In this document: piece after piece, positions 16,746 to 24,893 of the stretch
Layout: every line of letters starts with the position of its first letter
How positions within the stretch are numbered: position 1 is the first letter of the stretch
DNA from: Fibrivirga algicola
Lineage (GTDB): Bacteria > Bacteroidota > Bacteroidia > Cytophagales > Spirosomataceae
DNA: 64,000 nt
Assembly: GCF_011742925.1 (NCBI RefSeq)
Contig: NZ_WAEL01000007.1
Coordinates: forward strand, 1-64,000
Reading direction: 5' to 3'
The notes under the pieces: generated by a model
Databases searched by the model: none
What the model was told of the DNA's origin: nothing
Seen by the model: the letters and a program-made list of their open reading frames with translations, nothing else
Position numbers and translations under genes: made by a program

Positions 16746-17073
16746 GGGGAGTGGGCTAGGTTACATGACCAAATATAGGAAATAATGCACCCCAAAACGG
16801 TAGGTAACAAATGGTTACTTGCCAGTTACGGTTTGTGGCGTTGTGGCTAAAAAAGAAGCAGTCATGTTTTCATCAGCAGGTCATTTTTTTACTCGTAAGT
16901 AAATGAATCCGGATGTGTTGGTTGACTGCATGAGGTACCATTGACCGGCCAATAAAAACTACGGCGCATGTAGTTGGTAAGGCATTCTTTTACAGTGCTT
17001 TAGCTGCGAGCTGCCGGGGTTAGTCCTGCCGTGTGTCAGCTCTAGTAACTTAAACCAAAACCTGTTTACTACC
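16746..17073. other. Intergenic region, 328 bases, no gene seen
   Basis: This stretch lies between two divergent genes and should hold both promoters. The only notable structure is the palindrome TTTACT-CGTA-AGTAAA at 16888-16903, a candidate protein-binding site. I could not identify a convincing -7 element. Confidence 0.4.
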
Positions 17074-18402
17074 ATGAAAAAGACGTTTATCAGACAAACC
17101 TATTACTGGCTTTTACCAGCCCTTCTCGGACTGCTGACCGGCTGCTCCAACGAGCTGGATTCGCTTACCACCCGGAGCGAGTCGAACACCGACGTTGTCC
17201 ACGAAGTGCGACAGGCTAAAACAGTGACCCTGCTCGATGGTACCCTGAGTGCATTCGGATGTACGGTTCAGACCCTGAAAACCGGCGAGATTTATCAGAT
17301 CTGCAAGCCCGCTAACTGGAATGGCGACCTGATTATGTATGCCCACGGGTACGTGTCGCCCTACGAACCGCTGGCCATATCGACCGAAGCAGATGCCATT
17401 GCGCCGCTGTTAATCAGCCAGGGGTATGCCTTTGCCACAACCAGCTACAGCGTGAATGGCCTGGCGGTGCAACCCGGTATCACCGATATCGTAAACCTGC
17501 GAAAAAGCTTTGTCAAACAGTATGGGCGGCCCGGCCACGTGTACCTGACCGGCGGCTCTGAAGGGGGGCTCATTACCACGCTGGCTATCGAGCGCTACCC
17601 CGATCTGTTCGACGGGGGATTGGCACTCTGCGGTCCCTGTGGCGATTTTCAGCGGCAGATCAACCGGTACGTCGACTTCCGGGTGCTGTTCGATTATTAT
17701 TTTCCGGGGGTGTTGCCCGGCACTGCCGTTGCTATTCCGGACCAACTCATGCAGAATTGGCAGAGCGTGTATGTGCCATTGATTCTTGGAGCCATGCAGG
17801 CCAACCCGGTCAATACCCAAAAACTACTGGCCACGGCCGATCTGATATATGCCGCAGAGAGCCCCGCCACTAGTGCGCAGGCGGTCCTCGGGCTGCTCTG
17901 GTATGATGTGTTTGCTACCCGTAATGCCACCCAGGTGCTGAAAGGCCAACCCGCCGACAACACAACCAGCGTGTATATCAATCCGTTTGGGAGCCCAGCC
18001 GAGAATCAACAGTTGAATCAGCAGGTACAACGTTTCGCCGGTGATAAACAGGCAATGAAAATAATCGAAAAGGACTACCAGACCAGTGCCGCCCTGCGTA
18101 TACCGCTGGTGCAAATGCATACAAGCGGCGATTTTCTGGTTCCGTTCTGGCACCTGCCGCTCTACCAGCAAAAAACGGTACTGAAAGGCACTGCGGCCCT
18201 GTTTACGCCCATTCCCATTCCGGACCGATTTGGGCACTGTACGTTTACCGAGACTGAGCTGGCCACCAGTTTTGGGTTGTTGGTGGCAAAAGTAACCGGC
18301 CAGCAGCCACTCCTGTCGCAGCAGCTGAAAGCGCTCAGCCTGGGCAATAACGGCAAGCTGGTACGGTCAGTGTCGATTACGGAGCAGGCAGACGTAAAGT
18401 AG
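17074..18402 (+). CDS. Alpha/beta-hydrolase lipoprotein
   Basis: 442 residues. A lipoprotein signal peptide is clear: Lys-rich start, hydrophobic core, then lipobox LTGC at about residues 21-24, so the mature enzyme is lipid-anchored in the envelope. The hydrolase core shows GGSEGGLITTLAIERYPDLFDG, the G-x-S-x-G nucleophile elbow, preceded by a YAHGYVSPYEP oxyanion segment. The C-terminal 'FGHCTFTETE' probably holds the catalytic histidine. It resembles secreted tannase/prolyl-oligopeptidase-like esterases, but the substrate is unknown. It stands alone and ends at a strong intrinsic terminator. Confidence 0.82.
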   Translation: MKKTFIRQTYYWLLPALLGLLTGCSNELDSLTTRSESNTDVVHEVRQAKTVTLLDGTLSAFGCTVQTLKTGEIYQICKPANWNGDLIMYAHGYVSPYEPLAISTEADAIAPLLISQGYAFATTSYSVNGLAVQPGITDIVNLRKSFVKQYGRPGHVYLTGGSEGGLITTLAIERYPDLFDGGLALCGPCGDFQRQINRYVDFRVLFDYYFPGVLPGTAVAIPDQLMQNWQSVYVPLILGAMQANPVNTQKLLATADLIYAAESPATSAQAVLGLLWYDVFATRNATQVLKGQPADNTTSVYINPFGSPAENQQLNQQVQRFAGDKQAMKIIEKDYQTSAALRIPLVQMHTSGDFLVPFWHLPLYQQKTVLKGTAALFTPIPIPDRFGHCTFTETELATSFGLLVAKVTGQQPLLSQQLKALSLGNNGKLVRSVSITEQADVK

Positions 18403-18444
18403 CCACCCCCGTTGTACCATCGGGCCTGTTCGCTACCGTATGAA

Positions 18445-18486
18445 TGCAAAAAAGCCGACCCATTCAGATGGGTCGGCTTTTTTGCA
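18445..18486. terminator. Bidirectional intrinsic terminator
   Basis: Perfect 18-base arms 18445-18462 and 18469-18486 with a 6-base loop; the stem includes a GCCGACCCA core flanked by A6 on one side and T6 on the other, so it can terminate from both directions. It separates the convergent hydrolase and RND permease genes. Confidence 0.95.
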
Positions 18487-18502
18487 TTTGCGATCAATCG
18501 AT

Positions 18503-21500
18503 TTAACTGATTGCCTTGGCAACTTCAAGCTCCTGCGGTTTTTGAGGAATCACTTTCTTCTTCGTGAACCGGGCAATAAGTCGGTCAACAACGAGGTACG
18601 TGGATGGTACCACAAACAAGGTCAGCAACATAGACGACGTTAAGCCACCAATGATTACCCAGGCCATGCCGTTCTTTGTTTCGGCGCTGGCACCGCTCGC
18701 CAGGGCGATGGGTAACATACCGAAGATCATCGCCAGAGTGGTCATCAGGATAGGGCGTAACCGCTCTTTACCCGCCTCGAGCAAGGCCTCGACGACCTCC
18801 TTACCTTCAGCTTTCAGTTGGTTGGCAAAGTCGACGATCAGGATAGCATTCTTGGCTACCAGACCGAGCAGCATGATCATACCCACAATGGCAAATACGG
18901 TCAGGCTTTCCATAGTCAGGGCCAGCGCCAGCAGGGCACCGATCAGGGCGACGGGAATCGAGAAAAGTACTACGAATGGGTACACGACGCTTTCGTAGAG
19001 GGCCACCATGATGAAATACACCAGCAGAATGGCAATACCCAACGCAAGTCCCAGGCTACCGAACGCGTCGGACTGTTGCTGTAACTGACCGAGGTACTGA
19101 ATCGATACACCTTCAGGCAGCTTCTCTTTACCCATCTTCGCCTGAATATCGGCACCCACGGTACCTACCGGCCGGCCAACGACCTGCGCATTGATGGTGA
19201 TCGACGACAGCCGGTCGATGCGCTCGAGCACGCTTTCGCCCACCTGCTCCTGAACCGTAGCAAACTGCGACAGTTCGAACGTTTTCCCCTGGTTGTTTAC
19301 GAACGTCAGCCGCGACACGTCGGCGGCCTGAGTGCGGTCAAACTGATCGAGGCTCACCAGGATGTCATACTCGTTACCGTTCTGTTTGAACTTCGACAGG
19401 TCGTTACCCCGGAAGGCGTTTTGCAAAGCAATACCCACGTCGGTCGCGCTGATACCTAACTGAGCCATTTTGTCGCGGTTCAGGTTGACCGTTACTTCCG
19501 GTTTTGGATCCTTTACCGAGTATTTCACGTCCTGCGTGCCGGGTACCGAAGCTGTGACCTGTTTCACCAGTGCGGCGGCTTTCCGAATGTCGGCCAGGTT
19601 GGTGCCTTTTACCGCAATCATGATGGGTGCCTGCGAGGCACCGACAATGCCGACGGGGGCTACTGTTACCCGAACACCCGGAATCTGGCTCACTTCGTTT
19701 TTCAGCATCTGCCCAAACTGTTCGGTCGATAGTTTGCGCTGCTTTTTGTCGATCAGCTTCACGTTCAAGTCAGCGAGGTTACTATTGGCCGACGTACCCA
19801 GCCCGGTGCTGCTGTAGCCAATATTGCTGAATACGTTGGTCACTTCCGGGTGCTTCATGATGATCTGCTCGGCCCGTTGGGCTACGGCGTTCGTCTGATA
19901 GATAGACGCCGTAGGGGCCAATTCGATCTGCACGCTCATTTCGCCCTGATCGCTCTGGGGCATAAAAGCCGCACCGATGAAGCCTGCCGGAACGAGATAG
20001 ATAGACCCGATAAGCATAGCGATCACCGACAGGAAAATGTACCGTTTGTGGCCCAGTGCCCAGACCAGGACGCGGCCGTAAGCGTTGGTTAAGCGATCAA
20101 TCATCCGCTCAAATCCTAGGTTCAGTTTACCCCAGAGTGTGTTTGGATTTAAGACTTCGATTTTGCCGAAGCGTGAGGCCAGCAAAGGCGTTAAGGTGAA
20201 TGACACCAGCAAGCTCATCAGCGTTGAGAACACGACTACCAGCGCAAACTCCCGCAGGATGTTCCCGATCAGGCCGCCGGTCATGGCCAGGGGCACAAAC
20301 ACCACCACGTCGACAAGTGTAATGGCCAGGGCCGTGAAGCCAATTTCGCTCCGACCATCGAGGGCCGCCGTGCGTTTGTCTTTGCCCATTTCGAGGTGGC
20401 GGTTGATGTTTTCCAACACCACAATCGAGTCATCGACCAGGATACCCACCACCAGCGAAAGCGCCATCAGCGTCATCAGGTTCAGCGAGAAGCCCATCAG
20501 GTACATCAGGGCGAACGTCGGAATCATCGATGAAGGCAGCGCGACCAGTACGAACATGGCCGACCGGAAACTGTGGAGGAATAACAGCATCACCACCGAT
20601 ACGATCAGAATGGCAAGGCCCATGTCGAACACCACGGCATCGGCCGAAGCCAGGGTATAGATCGACTGGTCGGACGCGATGTTGAATTTCAGGCCCAAAT
20701 TGGCGTATTGCTTCTCCAACTGGGTGATCTTTACCTGCGCCTGCTGGCTCACCGATACGGCGTTGGCGTCTGACTGTTTCTGTATCTGCAAACCAATCGA
20801 CGGCTGTGCGTTGATGTGGTTGATGGCCGTTGGCTTGGTGCTGGCGTCAACCACTTCGGCCACGTCTCTCAGCAGTACCTGCGAGCCATCTGTCCGGTTG
20901 GCAATGATCAGATCGCGCAGGCGATTGACGGTTTGTACCGAGGCGTCGAACCGGATCGAGTACTGCGATTCGCGCGTTTCCAGCTGACCCGCAGGGTAGC
21001 TGGCGTTGGCCGCGTTGATGGCCTGCGATACCTGGCCGATGGATACGCCGTACCCGCGAAGCTTCTCGGTGTTTACATTCACCTGAATCTGGCGTTCGTT
21101 ACCACCGATGATGTTCACCTGCCCCACCCCCGATACGTTCGAAAGCTGCGGCTTGATGTCGTTGTTGATCAGGTCATACAGCGCCGTGGGCGACATGTTG
21201 GCGGTAACGCCCATCCGCAGCACCGGGATCTCATCGGTCGAGAACTTGTTCAGAATGGGCCGGTCGGCAGCGTCGGGCAGCAAGTTCAGGATCTGCTCAA
21301 TTTTACGTTGGGCGTCTTGCTGGGCCAGCGTAGTGTTCACGCCGTTTTTCAGCTGGATAATCACGCTTGATACGCCTTCCTGCGAGGTCGACGTCATGCG
21401 GTCGAGGCCTTCCAGCGCCGACAGCGCATCTTCGATTCGCTTGGTCACGTTGGTCTCTACCTCATCGGCCGAGGCACCCCGGTAGACCGTGGCTACGCTG

Positions 21501-21634
21501 ATCACGTTGGCCTCGAACTTGGGCAACAGATTATAGGAAAGCTGCTTATAACTCAGGAAACCGAACAGAATCAGAACGGTAAAAATCGTCGTCACCAGCA
21601 GCGGCCGTTTTACGGCTATTTCGGAGATTGACAT
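18503..21634 (-). CDS. RND efflux transporter permease (AcrB/HAE1 family)
   Basis: 1043 residues, the standard HAE1 permease length. It opens SISEIAVKRPLLVTTIFTVLILFGFLSYKQL, the first membrane helix, followed by a large periplasmic loop with 'ASADEVETNVTKRIEDALSALEGLDRMTSTSQEG'. Helix 4 contains GILVDDSIVVLENI with the paired aspartates that carry protons. A duplicated second half repeats the layout. As the inner-membrane pump it uses the proton gradient to export drugs or detergents through the adaptor and TolC-type genes just upstream. The first ATG at 21691 is rejected; SISEIA is the conserved start. A CAAAC hairpin separates it from the adaptor gene. Confidence 0.96.
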   Translation of the reverse strand: MSISEIAVKRPLLVTTIFTVLILFGFLSYKQLSYNLLPKFEANVISVATVYRGASADEVETNVTKRIEDALSALEGLDRMTSTSQEGVSSVIIQLKNGVNTTLAQQDAQRKIEQILNLLPDAADRPILNKFSTDEIPVLRMGVTANMSPTALYDLINNDIKPQLSNVSGVGQVNIIGGNERQIQVNVNTEKLRGYGVSIGQVSQAINAANASYPAGQLETRESQYSIRFDASVQTVNRLRDLIIANRTDGSQVLLRDVAEVVDASTKPTAINHINAQPSIGLQIQKQSDANAVSVSQQAQVKITQLEKQYANLGLKFNIASDQSIYTLASADAVVFDMGLAILIVSVVMLLFLHSFRSAMFVLVALPSSMIPTFALMYLMGFSLNLMTLMALSLVVGILVDDSIVVLENINRHLEMGKDKRTAALDGRSEIGFTALAITLVDVVVFVPLAMTGGLIGNILREFALVVVFSTLMSLLVSFTLTPLLASRFGKIEVLNPNTLWGKLNLGFERMIDRLTNAYGRVLVWALGHKRYIFLSVIAMLIGSIYLVPAGFIGAAFMPQSDQGEMSVQIELAPTASIYQTNAVAQRAEQIIMKHPEVTNVFSNIGYSSTGLGTSANSNLADLNVKLIDKKQRKLSTEQFGQMLKNEVSQIPGVRVTVAPVGIVGASQAPIMIAVKGTNLADIRKAAALVKQVTASVPGTQDVKYSVKDPKPEVTVNLNRDKMAQLGISATDVGIALQNAFRGNDLSKFKQNGNEYDILVSLDQFDRTQAADVSRLTFVNNQGKTFELSQFATVQEQVGESVLERIDRLSSITINAQVVGRPVGTVGADIQAKMGKEKLPEGVSIQYLGQLQQQSDAFGSLGLALGIAILLVYFIMVALYESVVYPFVVLFSIPVALIGALLALALTMESLTVFAIVGMIMLLGLVAKNAILIVDFANQLKAEGKEVVEALLEAGKERLRPILMTTLAMIFGMLPIALASGASAETKNGMAWVIIGGLTSSMLLTLFVVPSTYLVVDRLIARFTKKKVIPQKPQELEVAKAIS

Positions 21635-21660
21635 GGCTTTTTTGGGATTCGTAGTTCGTA

Positions 21661-21730
21661 GTTTGGCGTTTGTGGTTGCGCTGCACTCCAACGGAACGGT
21701 GATTCAGCAGCGCAACATCAAACCTCAAAC
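21661..21730. repeat. GTTTG/CAAAC inverted repeat between efflux genes
   Basis: Arms 21661-21684 and 21707-21730 are 24 bases each with 4 mismatches and a 22-base loop; the loop-proximal GTTGCGCTGC/GCAGCGCAAC part pairs perfectly. It lies between adaptor and permease genes of the same operon and resembles the repeat at 7711-7792. It may attenuate or stabilise the transcript. Confidence 0.72.
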
Positions 21731-21733
21731 GCT

Positions 21734-22789
21734 TTATTTAGTGATTTGCACGGGTTTGCCGTCGCTCAGGTTCAACTGGCCGGTGGTTACCACCTGGTCT
21801 CCTGCATTGAGGCCGCTTAGGACTTCGATGGTGTCGCCGAAGTCGCGGCCAACGGTGATGGTACGGCGCGCTACTGCGTTGCCGTTGATGACGTAAACGT
21901 ATGGATTCTTGATGCTCTCGACCAGGGCTCCACGCGGTATCTGAAGTGCTCTCTGGTTCGATGGCTGCGAGAAATCAGCATTAACGAACGTACCTGCTTT
22001 CAAACCACCCGCATTATCGATCGTAATTTCTACGGGGTAGTTGTGTTCAGCAGAGCCTTGTGGGGCGATGTAGGAGATACGACCGTTGAATGTTCTGCCG
22101 GGAAACACACTGGTTGTCACCTTCACCGTCTGGCCTGTGCGCAACCGATACACATCGCTTTCATTCACGGGCACTTCTACTTTCAACCGGTTTACGTCGA
22201 GTACCCGGCCCAGCACCTTACCCGCCGTAATAAATTCACCCGGCTCAATGTCCTTTACCACAACCTGACCGCTGATGGGTGCTTTCACGTTTGCATCGGC
22301 AATCTGCTTCTTGATCTGCTCGGCCTGATTCACCGCGTTTTCGTAGTTGTACTTCGTTTCGTTCACCTGCAATTCGGTGGTCGCATTACCGGCCAGCAGT
22401 GTGTTGTAACGGGTTACATCTTTCTTCAGCCTGTCGATCGACAGTTGGGTCGCCTCGAGCGACAGTTCTTTCAGGCGGTTATCCAGCTGAACAAGCACAG
22501 CCCCCTCCCGCACCGAAGAGCCCAGGTTGAAGTTCACCTTCGTTACTTTCCCGGCGGTAGTCGCAATTAGTTCGGCTTCTTTGAACGGAACAAGATTGCC
22601 GGTCTTTACGAGTTGCTGGCTTACTGTTCCTTCCACTACGGGGGCCACCGTAACTGGTATCGCCACGTTTGCTTGCACGACCGGCTGCTTCTGGGCATCG
22701 ATCGTTTTCTTGTTGGAAGCCAGCCGAAACCCAATCAGGGAAACAACGGCCAGAATGGCCACCACGACAAGTAAGGTTGTCTTTTTCAT
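21734..22789 (-). CDS. RND efflux periplasmic adaptor (membrane fusion protein)
   Basis: 351 residues. An N-terminal hydrophobic anchor (LLVVVAILAVVSLIGF, about residues 5-20) is followed by the lipoyl half-motif VKAPISGQVVVKDIEPGEFITAGKVLGRVLDVNRLKVEVPVNE, a coiled-coil hairpin between about residues 95 and 150, a beta-barrel domain and the C-terminal GLNAGDQVVTTGQLNLSDGKPV typical of HlyD/AcrA adaptors. It joins the inner-membrane permease to the TolC-like channel. It lies 23 bases after the TolC-family gene in the same operon. Confidence 0.94.
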   Translation of the reverse strand: MKKTTLLVVVAILAVVSLIGFRLASNKKTIDAQKQPVVQANVAIPVTVAPVVEGTVSQQLVKTGNLVPFKEAELIATTAGKVTKVNFNLGSSVREGAVLVQLDNRLKELSLEATQLSIDRLKKDVTRYNTLLAGNATTELQVNETKYNYENAVNQAEQIKKQIADANVKAPISGQVVVKDIEPGEFITAGKVLGRVLDVNRLKVEVPVNESDVYRLRTGQTVKVTTSVFPGRTFNGRISYIAPQGSAEHNYPVEITIDNAGGLKAGTFVNADFSQPSNQRALQIPRGALVESIKNPYVYVINGNAVARRTITVGRDFGDTIEVLSGLNAGDQVVTTGQLNLSDGKPVQITK

Positions 22790-22812
22790 GATCTATAAAT
22801 CGGTTGTACTGA

Positions 22813-24174
22813 TCAGAGTTGGTTGTAGAAAGTGAGGAGTTTGCCCTGCGATTGCTCCAGGTCAAGGCGTGCCTGATACAGGTTAATGAGCGAATTGATG
22901 TAGTTGGTCCGGGCTTCGCGGTACGAGTTATCGGCGTTGATCAGGTCGGTCAACAACTTGGTGCCCTGCTTGTATTGCAGCGTGGTGATGTTGTAGACCT
23001 CCTGCGCCAGCTTTACGTTGCGATCGTCGTTTTGCAGGCTGGTTTGTGCCCGCTGAATCTGCGATTGAGCGCTGTTGAACTGAAGCTGGTAAGCCGAGGT
23101 GTTCAGTTTCTGTTGCTCCTGCTGGGTGAGCACGGTCAGCCGCTGCTGCTTTAGCCGCGAATCGCGCTGGAACCCGTCGAAAATGGGGATGTTCAGTCGA
23201 AGTCCCACACTACCGAACCCGACGAAGTTGGTAAACAGCTGGTCGATTGTCTGCGCGCCCAGGTTCACCGTTCCGTAGTTGCCGGTCAGGCTCAGTGTGG
23301 GCAGGTAACCGGCTTTAATCCGCTGAAACTGCAACTGCTGCAGGGCAATATTGGCTTCCGACTGTTGAAACGAAACCAGTTGTTTTGGGTCGAACGGCTC
23401 ATTGTCGAGCGTAGGTAGTTGGGTCAACAGCGTCGAATCAGTCAGCTCCAGGGGTTGATCCTGCGGCATGCCCATCTGGTATTTCAGGCGGTTCAGGGCC
23501 AGGTTGCGGTCATTCTCGGCCAGCGTCAACTGCGACTGTGTGCTGTTGTAGCTAACTTCCGTGCGGGTGTAGTCGACTGGCTGGATCACCCCGTTGTCGC
23601 GCTGGAGTTTCAGGATGTTGAGCACCTGCTGGGTACGTTCCAGGTTATCGCGAAGGAGAGCAATCTGCTGCTGGGCCACAAACACCTGGTAGTAGTTGCT
23701 GGCAATGTTGTAGATCACGTCTTCCTGCGTCTGCCGGGTGTTCAGCGCGGCCAGTTGCTGGTTCGGCTTGTTGGCTTTTATACCGATCAGTAACGCCCGG
23801 TCGAAGATCGGTTGCGTCACCTGGGCCGTCAGGTTGGTCTGGTACTTCTGACCGATGATAAAGACCCGTGGTTCAGGCCCAAATACCCCTGCCGGAATCA
23901 CGCTCTGCTGGAGTTTCAGGTTATCGGTGGTGGTTCCGGTGGCCGACACCTGAGGTAGGTACAACCCAAGGGCTTCCCGCGCCTGCTGATCGGCTGTCTG
24001 AGTTTGGTACTGAGCAATGCGCACGGTCCCAAAATTCTTGAGGCCATACTCAATGCAATCTTTCAGCCGAAAACCACCCGGTGCAGGTGCTGTCGGCTGT
24101 GGCTGTGCCTGAGCCCATCCCTGGGGAGGGAACCAGAGGGCAAGACCTAAGCTAAGTGCAATTAATCGTTTCAT
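22813..24174 (-). CDS. TolC-family outer membrane efflux channel
   Basis: 453 residues from the ATG at 24174, chosen because it gives a clean signal peptide (KRLIALSLGLALWFPPQGWAQ, cleavage after AQA or WAQ). An upstream ATG at 24207 lies inside the operator. The mature protein has the two repeated OEP domains with long alpha-helical hairpins, for example 'FKLKDCIEYGLKN'-like opening and the late 'YNITTLQYKQGTKLLTDLINADNSYREARTNYINSLINLYQARLDLEQSQGKL'. It is the first gene of the operon (channel, adaptor, permease) and is probably repressed by the MarR-type protein encoded just upstream. Confidence 0.94.
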   Translation of the reverse strand: MKRLIALSLGLALWFPPQGWAQAQPQPTAPAPGGFRLKDCIEYGLKNFGTVRIAQYQTQTADQQAREALGLYLPQVSATGTTTDNLKLQQSVIPAGVFGPEPRVFIIGQKYQTNLTAQVTQPIFDRALLIGIKANKPNQQLAALNTRQTQEDVIYNIASNYYQVFVAQQQIALLRDNLERTQQVLNILKLQRDNGVIQPVDYTRTEVSYNSTQSQLTLAENDRNLALNRLKYQMGMPQDQPLELTDSTLLTQLPTLDNEPFDPKQLVSFQQSEANIALQQLQFQRIKAGYLPTLSLTGNYGTVNLGAQTIDQLFTNFVGFGSVGLRLNIPIFDGFQRDSRLKQQRLTVLTQQEQQKLNTSAYQLQFNSAQSQIQRAQTSLQNDDRNVKLAQEVYNITTLQYKQGTKLLTDLINADNSYREARTNYINSLINLYQARLDLEQSQGKLLTFYNQL

Positions 24175-24184
24175 AAATACAAAG

Positions 24185-24213
24185 GTTGATGTATCTACAG
24201 TAGACATATCAAC
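24185..24213. promoter_or_regulatory. MarR-type palindromic operator on efflux promoter
   Basis: GTTGATGTATCTAC and GTAGACATATCAAC pair as a 14+14 inverted repeat (12 of 14 positions) around one central base. It lies 11-39 bases upstream of the TolC-family start, across a weak -7-like AACCTTTG at 24180-24187 (minus strand) and a TTG about 22 bases further up. Occupation would block RNA polymerase. The ATATCAAC end is shared with the operator at 24720-24735. Confidence 0.75.
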
Positions 24214-24231
24214 TAATTAATCAAAAAAATA

Positions 24232-24702
24232 TTACTTGTCTAGTAGGGCAATGATTTTGCGGGTGGTATTCAAAAAGGACTGCTGTTCTTCTTCAGACAG
24301 TTGGCTCATTACGTGTTGATCCAGCATTTCGGTCGTTTGAATGGCTTGCTCGATAATCATCTTACCAGCGGGGGTAAGGCGAATCAGATTCTTCCGCCGG
24401 TCAATGTCATCAGGAACAACCCGCAGGTACCCGTCACGCTCTAAAGTGCGAATGGAACGCTGAATGCCCGATTTATCCTTTTGAAGCATATTGGCAATGT
24501 CCTGTTGGGACAATAGTTCGTCACCAGCAAAGTAGGTAATGAACAACACCGGAAACTGCTCGATCTGAAGTGTGAAGCCCAGGCGGGTAAGTTCGCGATT
24601 TGCCTTTTTGGCCATCAGGTGACCTACGTGGCTAATCATAAAGATGGATTGTGAACCCATCCGTTCGGCAAACTTCGTCCGAAGCGTATTTTCGTCAATC
24701 AT
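24232..24702 (-). CDS. MarR-family transcriptional regulator
   Basis: 156 residues, typical MarR size. The winged helix-turn-helix reads 'LLSQQDIANMLQKDKSGIQRSIRTLERDGYLRVVPDDIDRRKNLIRLTPAGKMIIEQA' (about residues 60-118), with the characteristic DIDRRKNLIRLT wing. It sits directly upstream of the efflux operon on the same strand. Both its own promoter and the efflux promoter carry related palindromes, so it most likely represses itself and the pump and is released by a small ligand. The -7 box ends only 5 bases before the ATG, suggesting a leaderless message. Confidence 0.93.
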   Translation of the reverse strand: MIDENTLRTKFAERMGSQSIFMISHVGHLMAKKANRELTRLGFTLQIEQFPVLFITYFAGDELLSQQDIANMLQKDKSGIQRSIRTLERDGYLRVVPDDIDRRKNLIRLTPAGKMIIEQAIQTTEMLDQHVMSQLSEEEQQSFLNTTRKIIALLDK

Positions 24703-24706
24703 GAGG

Positions 24707-24737
24707 CAAATGTAAAACTGGTTGCTATATCAACCAA
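24707..24737 (-). promoter_or_regulatory. marR promoter with overlapping palindrome
   Basis: On the minus strand a TTG (24735-24737) is followed after 20 bases by TACATTTG (24714-24707), an exact Bacteroidota -33/-7 promoter. The near-palindrome GGTTGCTATATCAACC (24720-24735, 7 of 8 pairs) fills the spacer, ideal for repression. The -7 box ends 5 bases before the ATG, so the transcript is probably leaderless. Confidence 0.75.
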
Positions 24738-24819
24738 TAGAGTTGCCGAAAAGTTTTTTTGACGATTATATGTTTTGTACAAAAAAGCGCAGCTAAAAAC
24801 GGGTGGATAAACTTTGCCC

Positions 24820-24878
24820 AATGGCGTACGGCGCTGCGAGTCGGGCCGGTAGACAGACCCGTAACGCTGTACGCCATT
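24820..24878 (-). terminator. Hairpin downstream of GH3 gene
   Basis: Arms 24820-24833 and 24865-24878 pair at 13 of 14 positions (AATGGCGTAC core) with a 31-base loop. It follows the stop codon of the GH3 gene on the minus strand by about 16 bases. There is no T-run, so it is a probable rather than certain terminator. Confidence 0.55.
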
Positions 24879-24893
24879 ACGCAAAGCTACTAC

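Noticed and set aside
20085-20660. 191-residue plus-strand frame opposite the RND permease
   Set aside because: Ser/Thr/Arg-rich shadow with no family match; the permease is complete on the other strand.
24703-24893. Palindrome and hairpin here considered as an attachment site
   Set aside because: Explained better as marR operator/promoter and GH3 terminator; no integrase is nearby.
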